Shown piece by piece: positions 32,780-41,007 of a stretch of 64,000 bases of DNA. The notes under the pieces were generated by a model. The model was not told where the DNA came from, ran no database searches, and was given only the letters and a program-made list of their open reading frames with translations. This stretch comes from Sphingomonas sp. 1F27F7B (GTDB lineage: Bacteria; Pseudomonadota; Alphaproteobacteria; Sphingomonadales; Sphingomonadaceae), in assembly GCF_005503355.1 (NCBI RefSeq), contig NZ_SCMK01000026.1, forward strand, positions 1 to 64,000, written 5' to 3'. Made by a program: the position numbers and the translations under genes. The number at the start of each line of letters is the position of its first letter. Within the stretch, counting starts at the first letter, position 1.

Positions 32780-34495
32780 ATGATCGGCACGAAAATCTGG
32801 TCTCGGTGCGAGCTGCGCTGCCGGTATTCGCTTCTGGCGGCAGCGTCGTTGTTCTGGGGCATGTTGCCGACCACGGCCTACGCCCAGACAACGTGCGGAT
32901 CGGGGACGGCGACGGGAACCGGGTCACTCGCCTGCGCGCCGGGGTCGGTCGCCAGCGGAGATTTCAGCACCAGCGCTGGCGAGGACAGCACGGCGAGCGG
33001 CTACATCAGTACCGCGATTGGAAACAATAGCGCTGCAACCGGGTCGCAAAGTGTCGCGACGGGTGGATTGAGCACGGCGAGCGGTGATTACAGCACCGCG
33101 ACGGGAACCGCGAGCACGGCAAGCGGCTATGCCTCTACAGCGACGGGAAATCATAGCTCCGCAACCGGATCGCAAAGCGTCGCGACCGGCGCATTGAGCA
33201 CGGCAAGCGGCGACCTTAGCACCGCAACGGGAGGCGCCAGCACGGCAAGCGGATACGCAGCTACGACGTCGGGAAACCATAGCGCCGCAACCGGGTCGTA
33301 TAGTGTCGCGACGGGCGCATCTAGTGCGGCAAGCGGTGACTTCAGCATCGCCACGGGAACCTTGAGCACGGCAAGCGGCTACGGCGCCACCGCGACAGGA
33401 ACGCAAAGCATCGCGGCCGGGTCGCTGAGCGTCGCGACTGGTGCCGCCAGCAACGCAAACGCCGACTACAGCACGGCCATCGGCGGATCGAGCAGTGCAA
33501 CCGGAGTTTATGGCACCGCCAATGGTTTCCAGAGCAACGCGAACGGATATGCCGCAACCGCCAATGGTGCCGCGAGTAATGCCGCCGGTGACAGGAGCGT
33601 CGCGATCGGTGGTGCGAGCCAGGCCGTCGGCGCGGGTGGAACCAGCATAGGCTATGGTTCATATGCCGCGGGTCCGAATGATACGGCCATCGGCTATTCC
33701 TCGCTGGTGAACGCCGACGGATCGACCGCGCTCGGCGCCAACAGTCTTATCGGAGGGAACGCGGCGAATAGCGTCGTGGTCGGTGAATCCGCTCAGGCGG
33801 GCGCGGCGCGCACGACGGCGCTGGGCCAGAATGCCCAGGCGGTTGCGGATGGCAGCGTGGCCCTGGGGCAAGGTTCGGTGGCGAACCAGGTCAATACCGT
33901 CTCGGTTGGCGTCGCGGGCGGCGAGCGCCGCATCGTCAATGTCGGGGCGGGCACGGTTTCGGCGTCGTCCACCGACGCGGTGAACGGATCACAACTATAT
34001 GCCGTCGGTCAGAATGCCGCGACGGCGCAGGCGACGGCGAATACCGCGCTCGTGCACGGCAATGCTCAGGGGCAGAGCGTTGCGTCCGCACTTGGCGGCG
34101 GCGCTTCATATAACAGCGCAACGGGCGTTATGTCGGCCCCGACCTATACGGTCGGCAATCAGAGCTATCATGATGTCGGATCAGCGATTGGTGCGATCAA
34201 TGGTCAGTTCGACACCCTGAACAATCGCGTCAACGCCCTTGAGACAGCAACGGCTCATGGGTTCAGGCGCGCGGATGGCGGGGTCGCGGCGGCCATGGCG
34301 TTGAGCGGCACGATGATCGTGCCAGACAGCACCGTTTCTGTTTCATTCAACCTCGCCACCTATCGCGGGGAGCAAGGCTTCTCTGGCGCAGTCGCCATCC
34401 GCGCGGCTCCGAGAGTCTACCTTTCCGGTGCGGTCGCCGGTTCCACCGTCAAGGGCTCGACTGGAGGCAGGGTCGGCATGGCGTTCGGCTTTTAG
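32780..34495 (+). CDS. YadA-like trimeric autotransporter adhesin
   Basis: A 571-residue protein from ATG 32780 (AGGAGAGG upstream; the longer frame reaches back into the LuxR gene). It has an extended signal peptide (ends TAYAQ near residue 36). The head consists of 14-residue left-handed YadA-head repeats (STASGYISTAIGNN, SAATGSQSVATGG and so on), then looser repeats (NAAGDRSVAIGGAS, NADGSTALGANS), a neck/stalk motif (SSTDAVNGSQLYAVGQ), a short coiled coil (FDTLNNRVNALETATAHGFR) and the C-terminal YadA anchor ending GRVGMAFGF. Such proteins trimerise in the outer membrane (type Vc secretion) and bind surfaces or host factors. The stalk is short compared with the family. Confidence 0.9.
   Translation: MIGTKIWSRCELRCRYSLLAAASLFWGMLPTTAYAQTTCGSGTATGTGSLACAPGSVASGDFSTSAGEDSTASGYISTAIGNNSAATGSQSVATGGLSTASGDYSTATGTASTASGYASTATGNHSSATGSQSVATGALSTASGDLSTATGGASTASGYAATTSGNHSAATGSYSVATGASSAASGDFSIATGTLSTASGYGATATGTQSIAAGSLSVATGAASNANADYSTAIGGSSSATGVYGTANGFQSNANGYAATANGAASNAAGDRSVAIGGASQAVGAGGTSIGYGSYAAGPNDTAIGYSSLVNADGSTALGANSLIGGNAANSVVVGESAQAGAARTTALGQNAQAVADGSVALGQGSVANQVNTVSVGVAGGERRIVNVGAGTVSASSTDAVNGSQLYAVGQNAATAQATANTALVHGNAQGQSVASALGGGASYNSATGVMSAPTYTVGNQSYHDVGSAIGAINGQFDTLNNRVNALETATAHGFRRADGGVAAAMALSGTMIVPDSTVSVSFNLATYRGEQGFSGAVAIRAAPRVYLSGAVAGSTVKGSTGGRVGMAFGF
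32987..33490 (+). repeat. Four tandem 126-bp repeats in the adhesin head
   Basis: Units start at 32987, 33113, 33239 and 33365, each encoding 42 residues opening with STASGY and made of three 14-residue head motifs. The units differ at scattered positions, so the array arose by duplication and has since diverged. Unit loss or gain would keep the frame and change head length. Confidence 0.8.
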
Positions 34496-34566
34496 GCGCG
34501 CAATCGAGCAGCTGCCCGATCCGAGGCGGGTCAAGGCGGCATATTTCAGAGGATGGAGGATTCGCG

Positions 34567-35055
34567 ATGATCGTAAACGCCTCAGTGCTTGGCGGTGTCA
34601 GCACCTTGTTGTTGGCGGCCAGTCCGGCTCACGCATTGAATGTTTGCGGCTTGGCCAGCAACGCTGAGGCCGCCGCAGCCTTGGGTCAGCCAGTGGTTTC
34701 GTCGCGCGCCACGGGTCCCGAGCGTGACGACGATACGGGCGGACAGCTCAGCTATTGCACGTATCGCGCCTCCAAGGCCGGTCTTGTCCTGACGGTTGTC
34801 GAATTCGCATCCCCGGCGGCGGCGCGCAAAGTCGCGACCGCCGAGTTTGCCAAAAGCACCTCCGACAATGCCCAGATCACCATCGAAAGCGGCATTGGCG
34901 AGCGCACCTTCTGGGTGCAGTCCGCTCGCGGTGGCGGCTACATGTTTCTCAAGGGCTCGCGGGTGGTCCAGGTCAGCGCCGGTGGCGCCGGCCAAGCTCC
35001 CCAACGCAAGGCCGCCATGCGTGCGTTGGCAAGCGCAGTGGCCAGAAAACTCTGA
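34567..35055 (+). CDS. Hypothetical exported protein
   Basis: A 162-residue protein with a signal peptide (MIVNASVLGGVSTLLLAASP, cleavage after AHA). The mature part opens with NVCGLASNAEAAAALGQPV and contains a second Cys (LSYCTYRAS), so a disulfide in the periplasm is likely. The layout (a small alpha/beta domain with VLTVVEFASPAAARKVATAE) resembles exported DUF3558-like domains, but I cannot assign it. GGATGGAGGA precedes the ATG. It follows the adhesin gene by 71 bp and may be co-transcribed. Confidence 0.6.
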   Translation: MIVNASVLGGVSTLLLAASPAHALNVCGLASNAEAAAALGQPVVSSRATGPERDDDTGGQLSYCTYRASKAGLVLTVVEFASPAAARKVATAEFAKSTSDNAQITIESGIGERTFWVQSARGGGYMFLKGSRVVQVSAGGAGQAPQRKAAMRALASAVARKL

Positions 35056-35346
35056 GGTCTCCGCGCGGTCATCGAACGGTCCGGATCATTCCGCGCAGCG
35101 TACGATACCACGCTCACGGTGCAATCACTGGTTTCGGTGTGGAAGTGCACGTCAGTCCATCATCGTGATTGGGGCGGATGCGGTCGATCGCAGAAGAAGC
35201 TGTTCGGCTGCTTTCGTCCCATTTGACGCCGTTCAACGCCGATTGGACGCCCCTGAAAGCCGTCGTTTTGTGTTTGTAATCACCGAAGCACGCAGTAGGT
35301 TTCGGGCAGGTTCTGGTCCACGCGATGGAAAGTGGAGAAGGGCGCC

Positions 35347-35745
35347 ATGATGACAAAGTCACACTTTTTCATTCCGTCCGTAATTTTTCTGTTCGCCGGC
35401 ACTCCACTTTGTGCCGCGCAAACAATCGCCGAAGAGTGTCACGGGACAGAAACTGTGAAAATTGGAAGCGCCGAACCAAGGTCCGTTCCCTACAGCCTCA
35501 ATTTCAAGGCCGATCTCGTAGCGAACACATACTGCTACGGCTCCTGCACCAAGGAGCAAACTTATTCGATCGCCGACGCAAAATCTTCTCCGATGAAGCT
35601 GGCTGATTTGGAACGAGGTGGGCAAAAGCGGCATCTGATCTTCGATCGCGTCTCCGGCAAGCTCACCGATTACCAAGTCTTCGACGCGGGACTGGGCACT
35701 GTAACGCGAAGCGCAACCGCGGTTTGCAAGCCCTCGAGGCTATAG
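35347..35745 (+). CDS. Hypothetical exported small protein
   Basis: A 132-residue protein with a signal peptide (MMTKSHFFIPSVIFLFAGTP, cleavage near CAAQ) and four cysteines in the mature part (EECHG, YCYGSC, AVCKP). The start at 35347 is favoured by GGAGAAGGG upstream; ATG 35350 is also possible. No family recognised. The 291 bp before it and the 291 bp after it (35746-36036) hold nothing that I can support. Confidence 0.55.
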   Translation: MMTKSHFFIPSVIFLFAGTPLCAAQTIAEECHGTETVKIGSAEPRSVPYSLNFKADLVANTYCYGSCTKEQTYSIADAKSSPMKLADLERGGQKRHLIFDRVSGKLTDYQVFDAGLGTVTRSATAVCKPSRL

Positions 35746-36036
35746 CCACCATGGGCAGCTTCCTTGGGTCGCTGCCCCGGAAGCTGTCTCTCGCCTTCCC
35801 ACCCGATCTCCGCCGCTTCGGCTGAATTTTCGGCTCTGAAAGCCGCCTGGCGGCTTCGTGCCCCAATTTCAGTCGTTCAGATCCTGCGCGACCGATCCCG
35901 AAACCTGCCGTTCGTTCATCCACCGATGCCCGCATTGCGAACGGCCGATCTTGGAGATTTTTCTGCCAGCCGGCCTTTCGAACGGTTGGGGTGAAGACGG
36001 TCGTCCTAGGCGTGCTTCAAGCCGTGCGCACTCGGT

Positions 36037-36768
36037 TCATGGTGCCACCGGTGCATCCAGCGGCAGACCTGCATGCTCGTAGCCGCGACGGAAATCGGCC
36101 ATGTGGCGTTCCATCCATAGCCGTGCGGTGGCGAGGTCGCGCACCTTGAGTGCAGCGACGATCGCGCGGTGTGCCTCGAGGATGCGCCAGGGCGATCGCT
36201 CGCCCGTCTTCGGGTGGGTGAACAGCCGGTCGAGCGAGGGATAGAAGAGCAACGAGACCGGCTCACGCGACATCAGTAGCACGCGGTTGCCCGTCGCCTG
36301 GGCGATCAGTGCGTGGAACTCGACGTCGAGGGCCGAGATCGATTCGCCGCGTTCCAGCGCTTCGGTCATGGCCGCGGCGTTCGCCTCCAGTGCCTCGACC
36401 AGCGTATCGTCGATCCGCCCGTCGAGCAGATCCATCGCCAACAGCTCGAGCTGCATCGCCACTTCCCAGATCTCGCGGAACGAGACCTGTTGCATCACCA
36501 GCGCGCGCGAGCTTTGCGAAGCGAGCGCGTCATGCTTGGGCCGGGTGACGTGCAGCCGCCGCCCGGCATCGCGCTTGACCAGACCGCTTTGCTCGAGCGC
36601 GCGCATGCCCTCGCGCACCGTGTGGCGCGTCACTCCGAATTTCTCCGCCAGCTCGGTCTCGGTCGGCAGCGGCTGCCCGGGCGCCAGCTCGCCGCTGAGG
36701 ATCGCTTCCTCCAGCGCCTGCTGCACTGCCTGATAGGCGCGCGCGATCGTGAGCTTGCCAAGTGCCAT
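36037..36768 (-). CDS. GntR-family (FadR-like, FCD) regulator of the beta-oxidation operon
   Basis: A 243-residue protein: N-terminal winged helix (AILSGELAPGQPLPTETELA, EKFGVTRHTVREGMRALEQS GLV) and a helical FCD-type ligand domain with metal-site-like His (VEFHALIAQATGNR ... EAHRAIVAAL ... MERHMADF). The ATG at 36768 has GGGAT upstream; the longer frame to 37134 runs inside the divergent gene. It is divergent from the fadB-like gene, with a TTGTCCAACAA site between them, so it probably represses both directions until an acyl-CoA or acid ligand binds. Confidence 0.85.
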   Translation of the reverse strand: MALGKLTIARAYQAVQQALEEAILSGELAPGQPLPTETELAEKFGVTRHTVREGMRALEQSGLVKRDAGRRLHVTRPKHDALASQSSRALVMQQVSFREIWEVAMQLELLAMDLLDGRIDDTLVEALEANAAAMTEALERGESISALDVEFHALIAQATGNRVLLMSREPVSLLFYPSLDRLFTHPKTGERSPWRILEAHRAIVAALKVRDLATARLWMERHMADFRRGYEHAGLPLDAPVAP

Positions 36769-36778
36769 CAGAATCCCT

Positions 36779-36789
36779 TTGTCCAACAA
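36779..36789. promoter_or_regulatory. GntR/FadR-type operator TTGTCCAACAA
   Basis: The site is a dyad TTGT-CCA-ACAA that fits the GntR-FadR subfamily consensus TnGTnnnACnA exactly. It is 11 bp before the start codon of the gntR gene and 50 bp before the divergent operon, so it can control both. A site with the same arms occurs at 46231-46241. Confidence 0.7.
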
Positions 36790-36838
36790 TCCAACATTTG
36801 ATAACCGACAGCTCAACGCTGCCAATGGGAGGGGTGCT

Positions 36839-38905
36839 TTGCAAGTCGAGGTCGAACGGCGGGACAAGGTTGCGCTGCTGCGTTTCTCCAATCCGCCGGT
36901 GAATACCCAGTCGGTCGCGGGCGTTGGCGTGATCGCCGACGCATTCGCCGCGCTGGTCGCCGATCCAGCGGTGGCCGCGATCGTGGTGAGTGGCGGGCCG
37001 AGGATCTTCAGTGCCGGCGCGCAGATCACCGAGTTCGACGGCGACCCTTCGAAGATCGACGCCAATCGCGCGATGATCGAGGCGTTCGAGGCTTCGGCCA
37101 AGCCGGTGGTCGCGGCGATCAACGGCGTGTGCATGGGTGGTGGGCTCGAGCTGGCGCTCGCCTGCCATTACCGCGTCGCCGCGGAGACCGCGCGGATCGG
37201 GCTGACGGAAGTGACGCTCGGCGTACTGCCCGGGGGCGGGGGCACCCAGCGGCTGCCGCGGCTGATCGGTGCGAAGGCGGGACTCGAGTTGATGCTCGGA
37301 GGGCGCGTGCTGAACGGCATCCAGGCTCGGGCGGCGGGCGTGGTCGACGACGTGGTGGCGGGCAATGCCGAGGCGGCGGCGCTGGCACTGGCCGAGCTGG
37401 TGCCGACGGTGCGGCGGACGGGCGAGATGCCGGTGCCGGCCGATCTGGACGAAGCGCTCGCTGTTGCGAAACCCCGCGGGTTGGCACAGCGGCGGATCGT
37501 CGGGTGCGTCGCGGCGATCGCGACCCATGACTTCGCGCGCGGTCTCCGGGTCGAGGCCGACCTGTTCAGTGAACTGCTCGGCTCGGAGGAGTCGCGCGGG
37601 CTGCGCCATGCGTTCTTCGGGCGCCGCATCGCCGCGCGCGTGCCGGGCCTGGAGGGCGTGAAGCCCGCGAAGATCGGGCATGTCGCGGTGATCGGCGGCG
37701 GCCTGATGGGCACGGGCATAGCGCTGGCGCTGCTCAATTCAGGACTGGAAGTGACGCTGGTCGAGCCGCGCGCCGAGGCGCTCGACAAGGCGCGGGCGAC
37801 GATCACCGGAACGATCCTGCGCGATGTCGAGAAGGGCCGGATCGAGGCCGACGTCGCGGATGCGCGTGTCGCCGCGCTGACCGGAGCCCGGGAGATCGTG
37901 GCTGCGGCGGAGGCAGACCTGCTGATCGAGGCGGTGTTCGAGGACATGGAGGTCAAGCGCCAGGTGTTCGAAGCGATGGAGCGGGTGGCGCGGCCGCATG
38001 CGATACTGGCGAGCAACACCTCGACACTCGATCTCGATGCGATCGCCGGCTTCACCGCTTCGCCCGAACGGGTAGTGGGGCTGCACTTCTTCTCGCCCGC
38101 CAATGTGATGAAGCTGCTCGAAGTGGTGCGCGGGGCCAGGACGGCTCCCGAGACGCTGGCCACGGCGATGGCGTTCGGCAGGGCGATCGGCAAGAGCCCG
38201 GTCGCGGTTGGCGTATGCGATGGCTTCGTCGGCAACCGGATGTTCGAAGAATATCTCCGCCAAGCGTGGTTCCTGCTGGAGGAGGGCGCCCTGCCGGCGC
38301 AACTGGATGGCGCGCTCAAGCGCTGGGGCATGGCGATGGGGCCGGTCGCGGTGATGGACCTGGCCGGACAGGATATCGGCTGGAGCATCCGCAAGCGGCG
38401 TGCGGCGGAGCAGCCGGATCGGCCTTATTCGCGCATTCCCGACCTTGTTTGCGAACTCGGGCGGTTCGGGCAGAAGACCGGGGCGGGTTTCTATCGCTAT
38501 CCCGACGGACGCACCGCTGAGCCCGATCCCGAGATCGATGCGCTGATCCTCGCCGAGTCCGCGCGGCTAGGCATCGAGCGGCGGGAGATTTCCGACGCGG
38601 AGATCGTCGAGCGCTGCATCTATGCCTTGATCAACGAAGGCGCGAAGATCCTCGGCGAAGGCATTGCCCATCGCGCGGTGGACACCGATGTCGTCTATCT
38701 CGACGGCTACGGCTTCCCGGGCGAACGGGGCGGGCCGATGTACTTCGCCGACCGCGTCGGCCTCCCCAGCGTGCTGGAGCGTATCGAGCAATTCGCCGCC
38801 GGCCTGCAGGGCTGGGCCTGGAAGCCCGCGCCGCTGCTCGTCGAGCTGGCGCGCTCGGGCCGCAATTTCGCGTCGCTCGACGCGGCAAATCACGGAAAGG
38901 AATGA
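36839..38905 (+). CDS. FadB-like bifunctional enoyl-CoA hydratase / 3-hydroxyacyl-CoA dehydrogenase
   Basis: About 688 residues from a TTG at 36839, chosen because GGGAGGGG lies just upstream; the frame is open back to 36749 across the operator. The N-terminal crotonase domain has the oxyanion-hole segments GGPRIFSAGAQITEF and INGVCMGGGLELALACHYRV and the catalytic Glu region GLTEVTLGVLPGGGGTQRLP. The dehydrogenase follows: Rossmann GGGLMGTGIA, catalytic ASNTSTLDLD and HFFSPANVMKLLEVV, then two helical C-terminal domains (GFVGNRMFEEY, RGGPMYFAD). It hydrates and oxidises acyl-CoA chains in beta-oxidation. It heads an operon with an SDR and a thiolase joined by ATGA overlaps. Confidence 0.88.
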   Translation: MQVEVERRDKVALLRFSNPPVNTQSVAGVGVIADAFAALVADPAVAAIVVSGGPRIFSAGAQITEFDGDPSKIDANRAMIEAFEASAKPVVAAINGVCMGGGLELALACHYRVAAETARIGLTEVTLGVLPGGGGTQRLPRLIGAKAGLELMLGGRVLNGIQARAAGVVDDVVAGNAEAAALALAELVPTVRRTGEMPVPADLDEALAVAKPRGLAQRRIVGCVAAIATHDFARGLRVEADLFSELLGSEESRGLRHAFFGRRIAARVPGLEGVKPAKIGHVAVIGGGLMGTGIALALLNSGLEVTLVEPRAEALDKARATITGTILRDVEKGRIEADVADARVAALTGAREIVAAAEADLLIEAVFEDMEVKRQVFEAMERVARPHAILASNTSTLDLDAIAGFTASPERVVGLHFFSPANVMKLLEVVRGARTAPETLATAMAFGRAIGKSPVAVGVCDGFVGNRMFEEYLRQAWFLLEEGALPAQLDGALKRWGMAMGPVAVMDLAGQDIGWSIRKRRAAEQPDRPYSRIPDLVCELGRFGQKTGAGFYRYPDGRTAEPDPEIDALILAESARLGIERREISDAEIVERCIYALINEGAKILGEGIAHRAVDTDVVYLDGYGFPGERGGPMYFADRVGLPSVLERIEQFAAGLQGWAWKPAPLLVELARSGRNFASLDAANHGKE

Positions 38906-39792
38906 GGGTGGGAATCGATCTCTCGACTCGCGTAGCGATCGTCACGGGCGCCGGCGGCGGGCTGGGCGCGGCGCATGCGATCGCGCTGGCGAAGCGCGGC
39001 GCCAAGCTGGTGGTGGCCGACATGAACGGCGAGGCGGCGGCTTCGGTCGCGGCGCAGATCGAGGCTGCAGGCGGCGAGGCGATGCCGGCTGCCGTGAGCG
39101 TTACCGATTTCGCGGCGGTGCAGGCGATGGGCGAGGCCGCGCTCGCTCGCTGGGGCCGGATCGACATCCTGGTCAACAATGCCGGCATCCTGCGCGACAA
39201 GAGCTTCGCGAAGATGGACCTTGAGGATTTCCGGCTGGTGCTCGACGTTCACCTGATGGGATCGGTCAATTGCACCAAGGCGGTGTGGGACATGATGCGT
39301 GCGCAGAATTACGGGCGGATCGTCTTCACCACCTCGTCCTCGGGCCTCTACGGCAATTTCGGCCAGGCGAATTACGGTGCCGCCAAGATGGCGCTGGTTG
39401 GGCTGATGCAGACGCTGGCAATCGAAGGCGAGCGTTACGGCATCCGCGTCAACTGCCTCGCCCCGAGCGCGGCGACGGCGATGACCAACAATCTCTATTC
39501 GGAGGACATGCTCGCCGGGCTCGGCGCGTCGCTGGTGAGCCCCGCGGTGGTGGCGTTGGCTGCCGAGGACGCACCGAGCCGTGCGATCCTGCTGGCCGGT
39601 GCCGGGAGCTTCGAACAGGCGCATGTCACGATGACGCGCGGGCTGTTCCTGGGCGATGGCGAGACCGTCGCCGACACGCTGCTCGATCGCCTGGCCGAAA
39701 TCGGCGGCCGCGACCAGGATACGGTTCCCGCCCGCGGCGAAGCGCAATATCAGTATGAAATGGCCGCTCGCGCCGAGAAAGTGAACGCATGA
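38902..39792 (+). CDS. SDR-family dehydrogenase, 3-hydroxyacyl-CoA type
   Basis: A 296-residue short-chain dehydrogenase: NAD-binding TGAGGGLGAAHAIAL, NNAGILRD, and the catalytic Ser-Tyr-Lys set (TSSSGLYGNFGQANYGAAKM). The segment NCLAPSAATAMT and the long C-terminus resemble the 3-hydroxyacyl-CoA dehydrogenase domain of peroxisomal multifunctional enzyme 2. That suggests a (3R)-hydroxyacyl-CoA substrate, complementing the (3S) enzyme encoded before it, or a branched or steroid-like substrate. The ATG overlaps the preceding stop as ATGA, and its own stop overlaps the thiolase start likewise. Confidence 0.83.
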   Translation: MRVGIDLSTRVAIVTGAGGGLGAAHAIALAKRGAKLVVADMNGEAAASVAAQIEAAGGEAMPAAVSVTDFAAVQAMGEAALARWGRIDILVNNAGILRDKSFAKMDLEDFRLVLDVHLMGSVNCTKAVWDMMRAQNYGRIVFTTSSSGLYGNFGQANYGAAKMALVGLMQTLAIEGERYGIRVNCLAPSAATAMTNNLYSEDMLAGLGASLVSPAVVALAAEDAPSRAILLAGAGSFEQAHVTMTRGLFLGDGETVADTLLDRLAEIGGRDQDTVPARGEAQYQYEMAARAEKVNA

Positions 39793-40970
39793 CCGCAACT
39801 GCCTACATCGTCGCCGCCCGCCGTACCGCGATCGGCACCTTTGGTGGCGCGCTCAAGGACGAGACGCCCGCCAGCCTCGCCGCCCTCGTCACGCGCGCCG
39901 CGCTCGACGCGGCCGGAGTCGCGCCCGAGGCCGTCGGCCATGTCGTGTTCGGCCAGGTGATCCCCACCGCGCCGCGCGACGCCTATCTCGCGCGCGTGGC
40001 CGGGATCGAGGCGGGCATTCCCAGGGAAGTGCCGGCGCTCACCGTCAACCGGCTATGCGGCTCGGGCGTGCAGGCGATCGTCTCGGCTGCGCAGATGCTG
40101 ATGCTCGGCGACGCCGAGATCGTGGTTGCCGGCGGCAGCGAAGTGATGAGCCGCGCGCCTTACTACGCGCCCGCCACGCGCTGGGGCCAGAAGATGGGGG
40201 ACGCGACGGTGGTCGACGGATTGAACGGCGCGCTGACCGATCCGTTCGGTGGCGGGCTGATGGGCGTGACCGCCGAGAATGTCGCGGAGCGCCACGGCAT
40301 CGATCGCGCCCGGCAGGACGAATATGCCGCCGAGAGCCACGCGCGCGCCGCCCGCGCGATCGCCGAAGACCGCTTCGCCGGTCAGATCGTGCCGGTCGAG
40401 GTCAAGGCCGGCCGCGCGACCAAGGTCTTCGACACCGACGAACATGTCCGCGCCGATGCCAATGCCGCCGATCTTGCGAAGCTGCGCACGATCTTCAAGC
40501 CCGAGGGCACGGTGACCGCCGGCAATGCCTCGGGCATCAACGACGGCGCCGCGGCTCTGGTGCTCGCCAGCGAGGAGGCCGTCGCCGAGCACGACCTCAA
40601 GCCGATCGCGCGGATCGTCGCGTATGGTCATGCCGGCGTCGATCCCAACTTCATGGGCATGGGCCCTGTGCCCGCGACCCGGGCCGCGCTCGTCAGGGCC
40701 GGGCTGTCGGTCGCCGACATGGACGTGATCGAATCGAACGAAGCCTTTGCCGCCCAGGCTTGCGCCGTGTCCGATGCGCTCGGCTTCGATCCCGCGAAGG
40801 TGAACCCCAATGGCAGCGGCATCTCGCTTGGCCATCCCGTGGGCGCCACGGGCGCGATCATCGTCACCAAGCTGGTCCACGAGCTGGCGCGGGTTGGCGG
40901 GCGCTACGGCCTCGCGACGATGTGCATCGGCGGCGGCCAGGGGATTGCGCTGGTGGTGGAGCGGGTCTGA
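39789..40970 (+). CDS. Acetyl-CoA acyltransferase (thiolase)
   Basis: A 393-residue thiolase. The nucleophilic Cys lies in VNRLCGSGVQAIVSAAQ (about residue 90), the His in GISLGHPVGATGA, and the second Cys in MCIGGGQGIALV near the C-terminus. NEAFAAQ is also present. It cleaves 3-ketoacyl-CoA to acetyl-CoA and a shortened acyl-CoA as the last step of the operon's beta-oxidation set. It overlaps the SDR gene by ATGA. A possible bidirectional terminator follows. Confidence 0.9.
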   Translation: MTATAYIVAARRTAIGTFGGALKDETPASLAALVTRAALDAAGVAPEAVGHVVFGQVIPTAPRDAYLARVAGIEAGIPREVPALTVNRLCGSGVQAIVSAAQMLMLGDAEIVVAGGSEVMSRAPYYAPATRWGQKMGDATVVDGLNGALTDPFGGGLMGVTAENVAERHGIDRARQDEYAAESHARAARAIAEDRFAGQIVPVEVKAGRATKVFDTDEHVRADANAADLAKLRTIFKPEGTVTAGNASGINDGAAALVLASEEAVAEHDLKPIARIVAYGHAGVDPNFMGMGPVPATRAALVRAGLSVADMDVIESNEAFAAQACAVSDALGFDPAKVNPNGSGISLGHPVGATGAIIVTKLVHELARVGGRYGLATMCIGGGQGIALVVERV

Positions 40971-40977
40971 GGCGCTA

Positions 40978-41006
40978 GCCGGTATCCGGCGAAGGCCGGG
41001 ATGCCG
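40978..41006. terminator. Putative bidirectional terminator
   Basis: GGTATCCGGC (40981-40990) and GCCGGGATGCC (40995-41005) form a near-perfect stem around a short GAAG loop. It sits between two convergent operons, thiolase from the left and acyl-CoA synthetase from the right. No T-run is visible. Confidence 0.5.
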
Positions 41007-41007
41007 T

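Noticed and set aside
32987..33490. Repeat array considered as a CRISPR-like array
   Set aside because: The units are in-frame coding repeats of an adhesin head without spacers.
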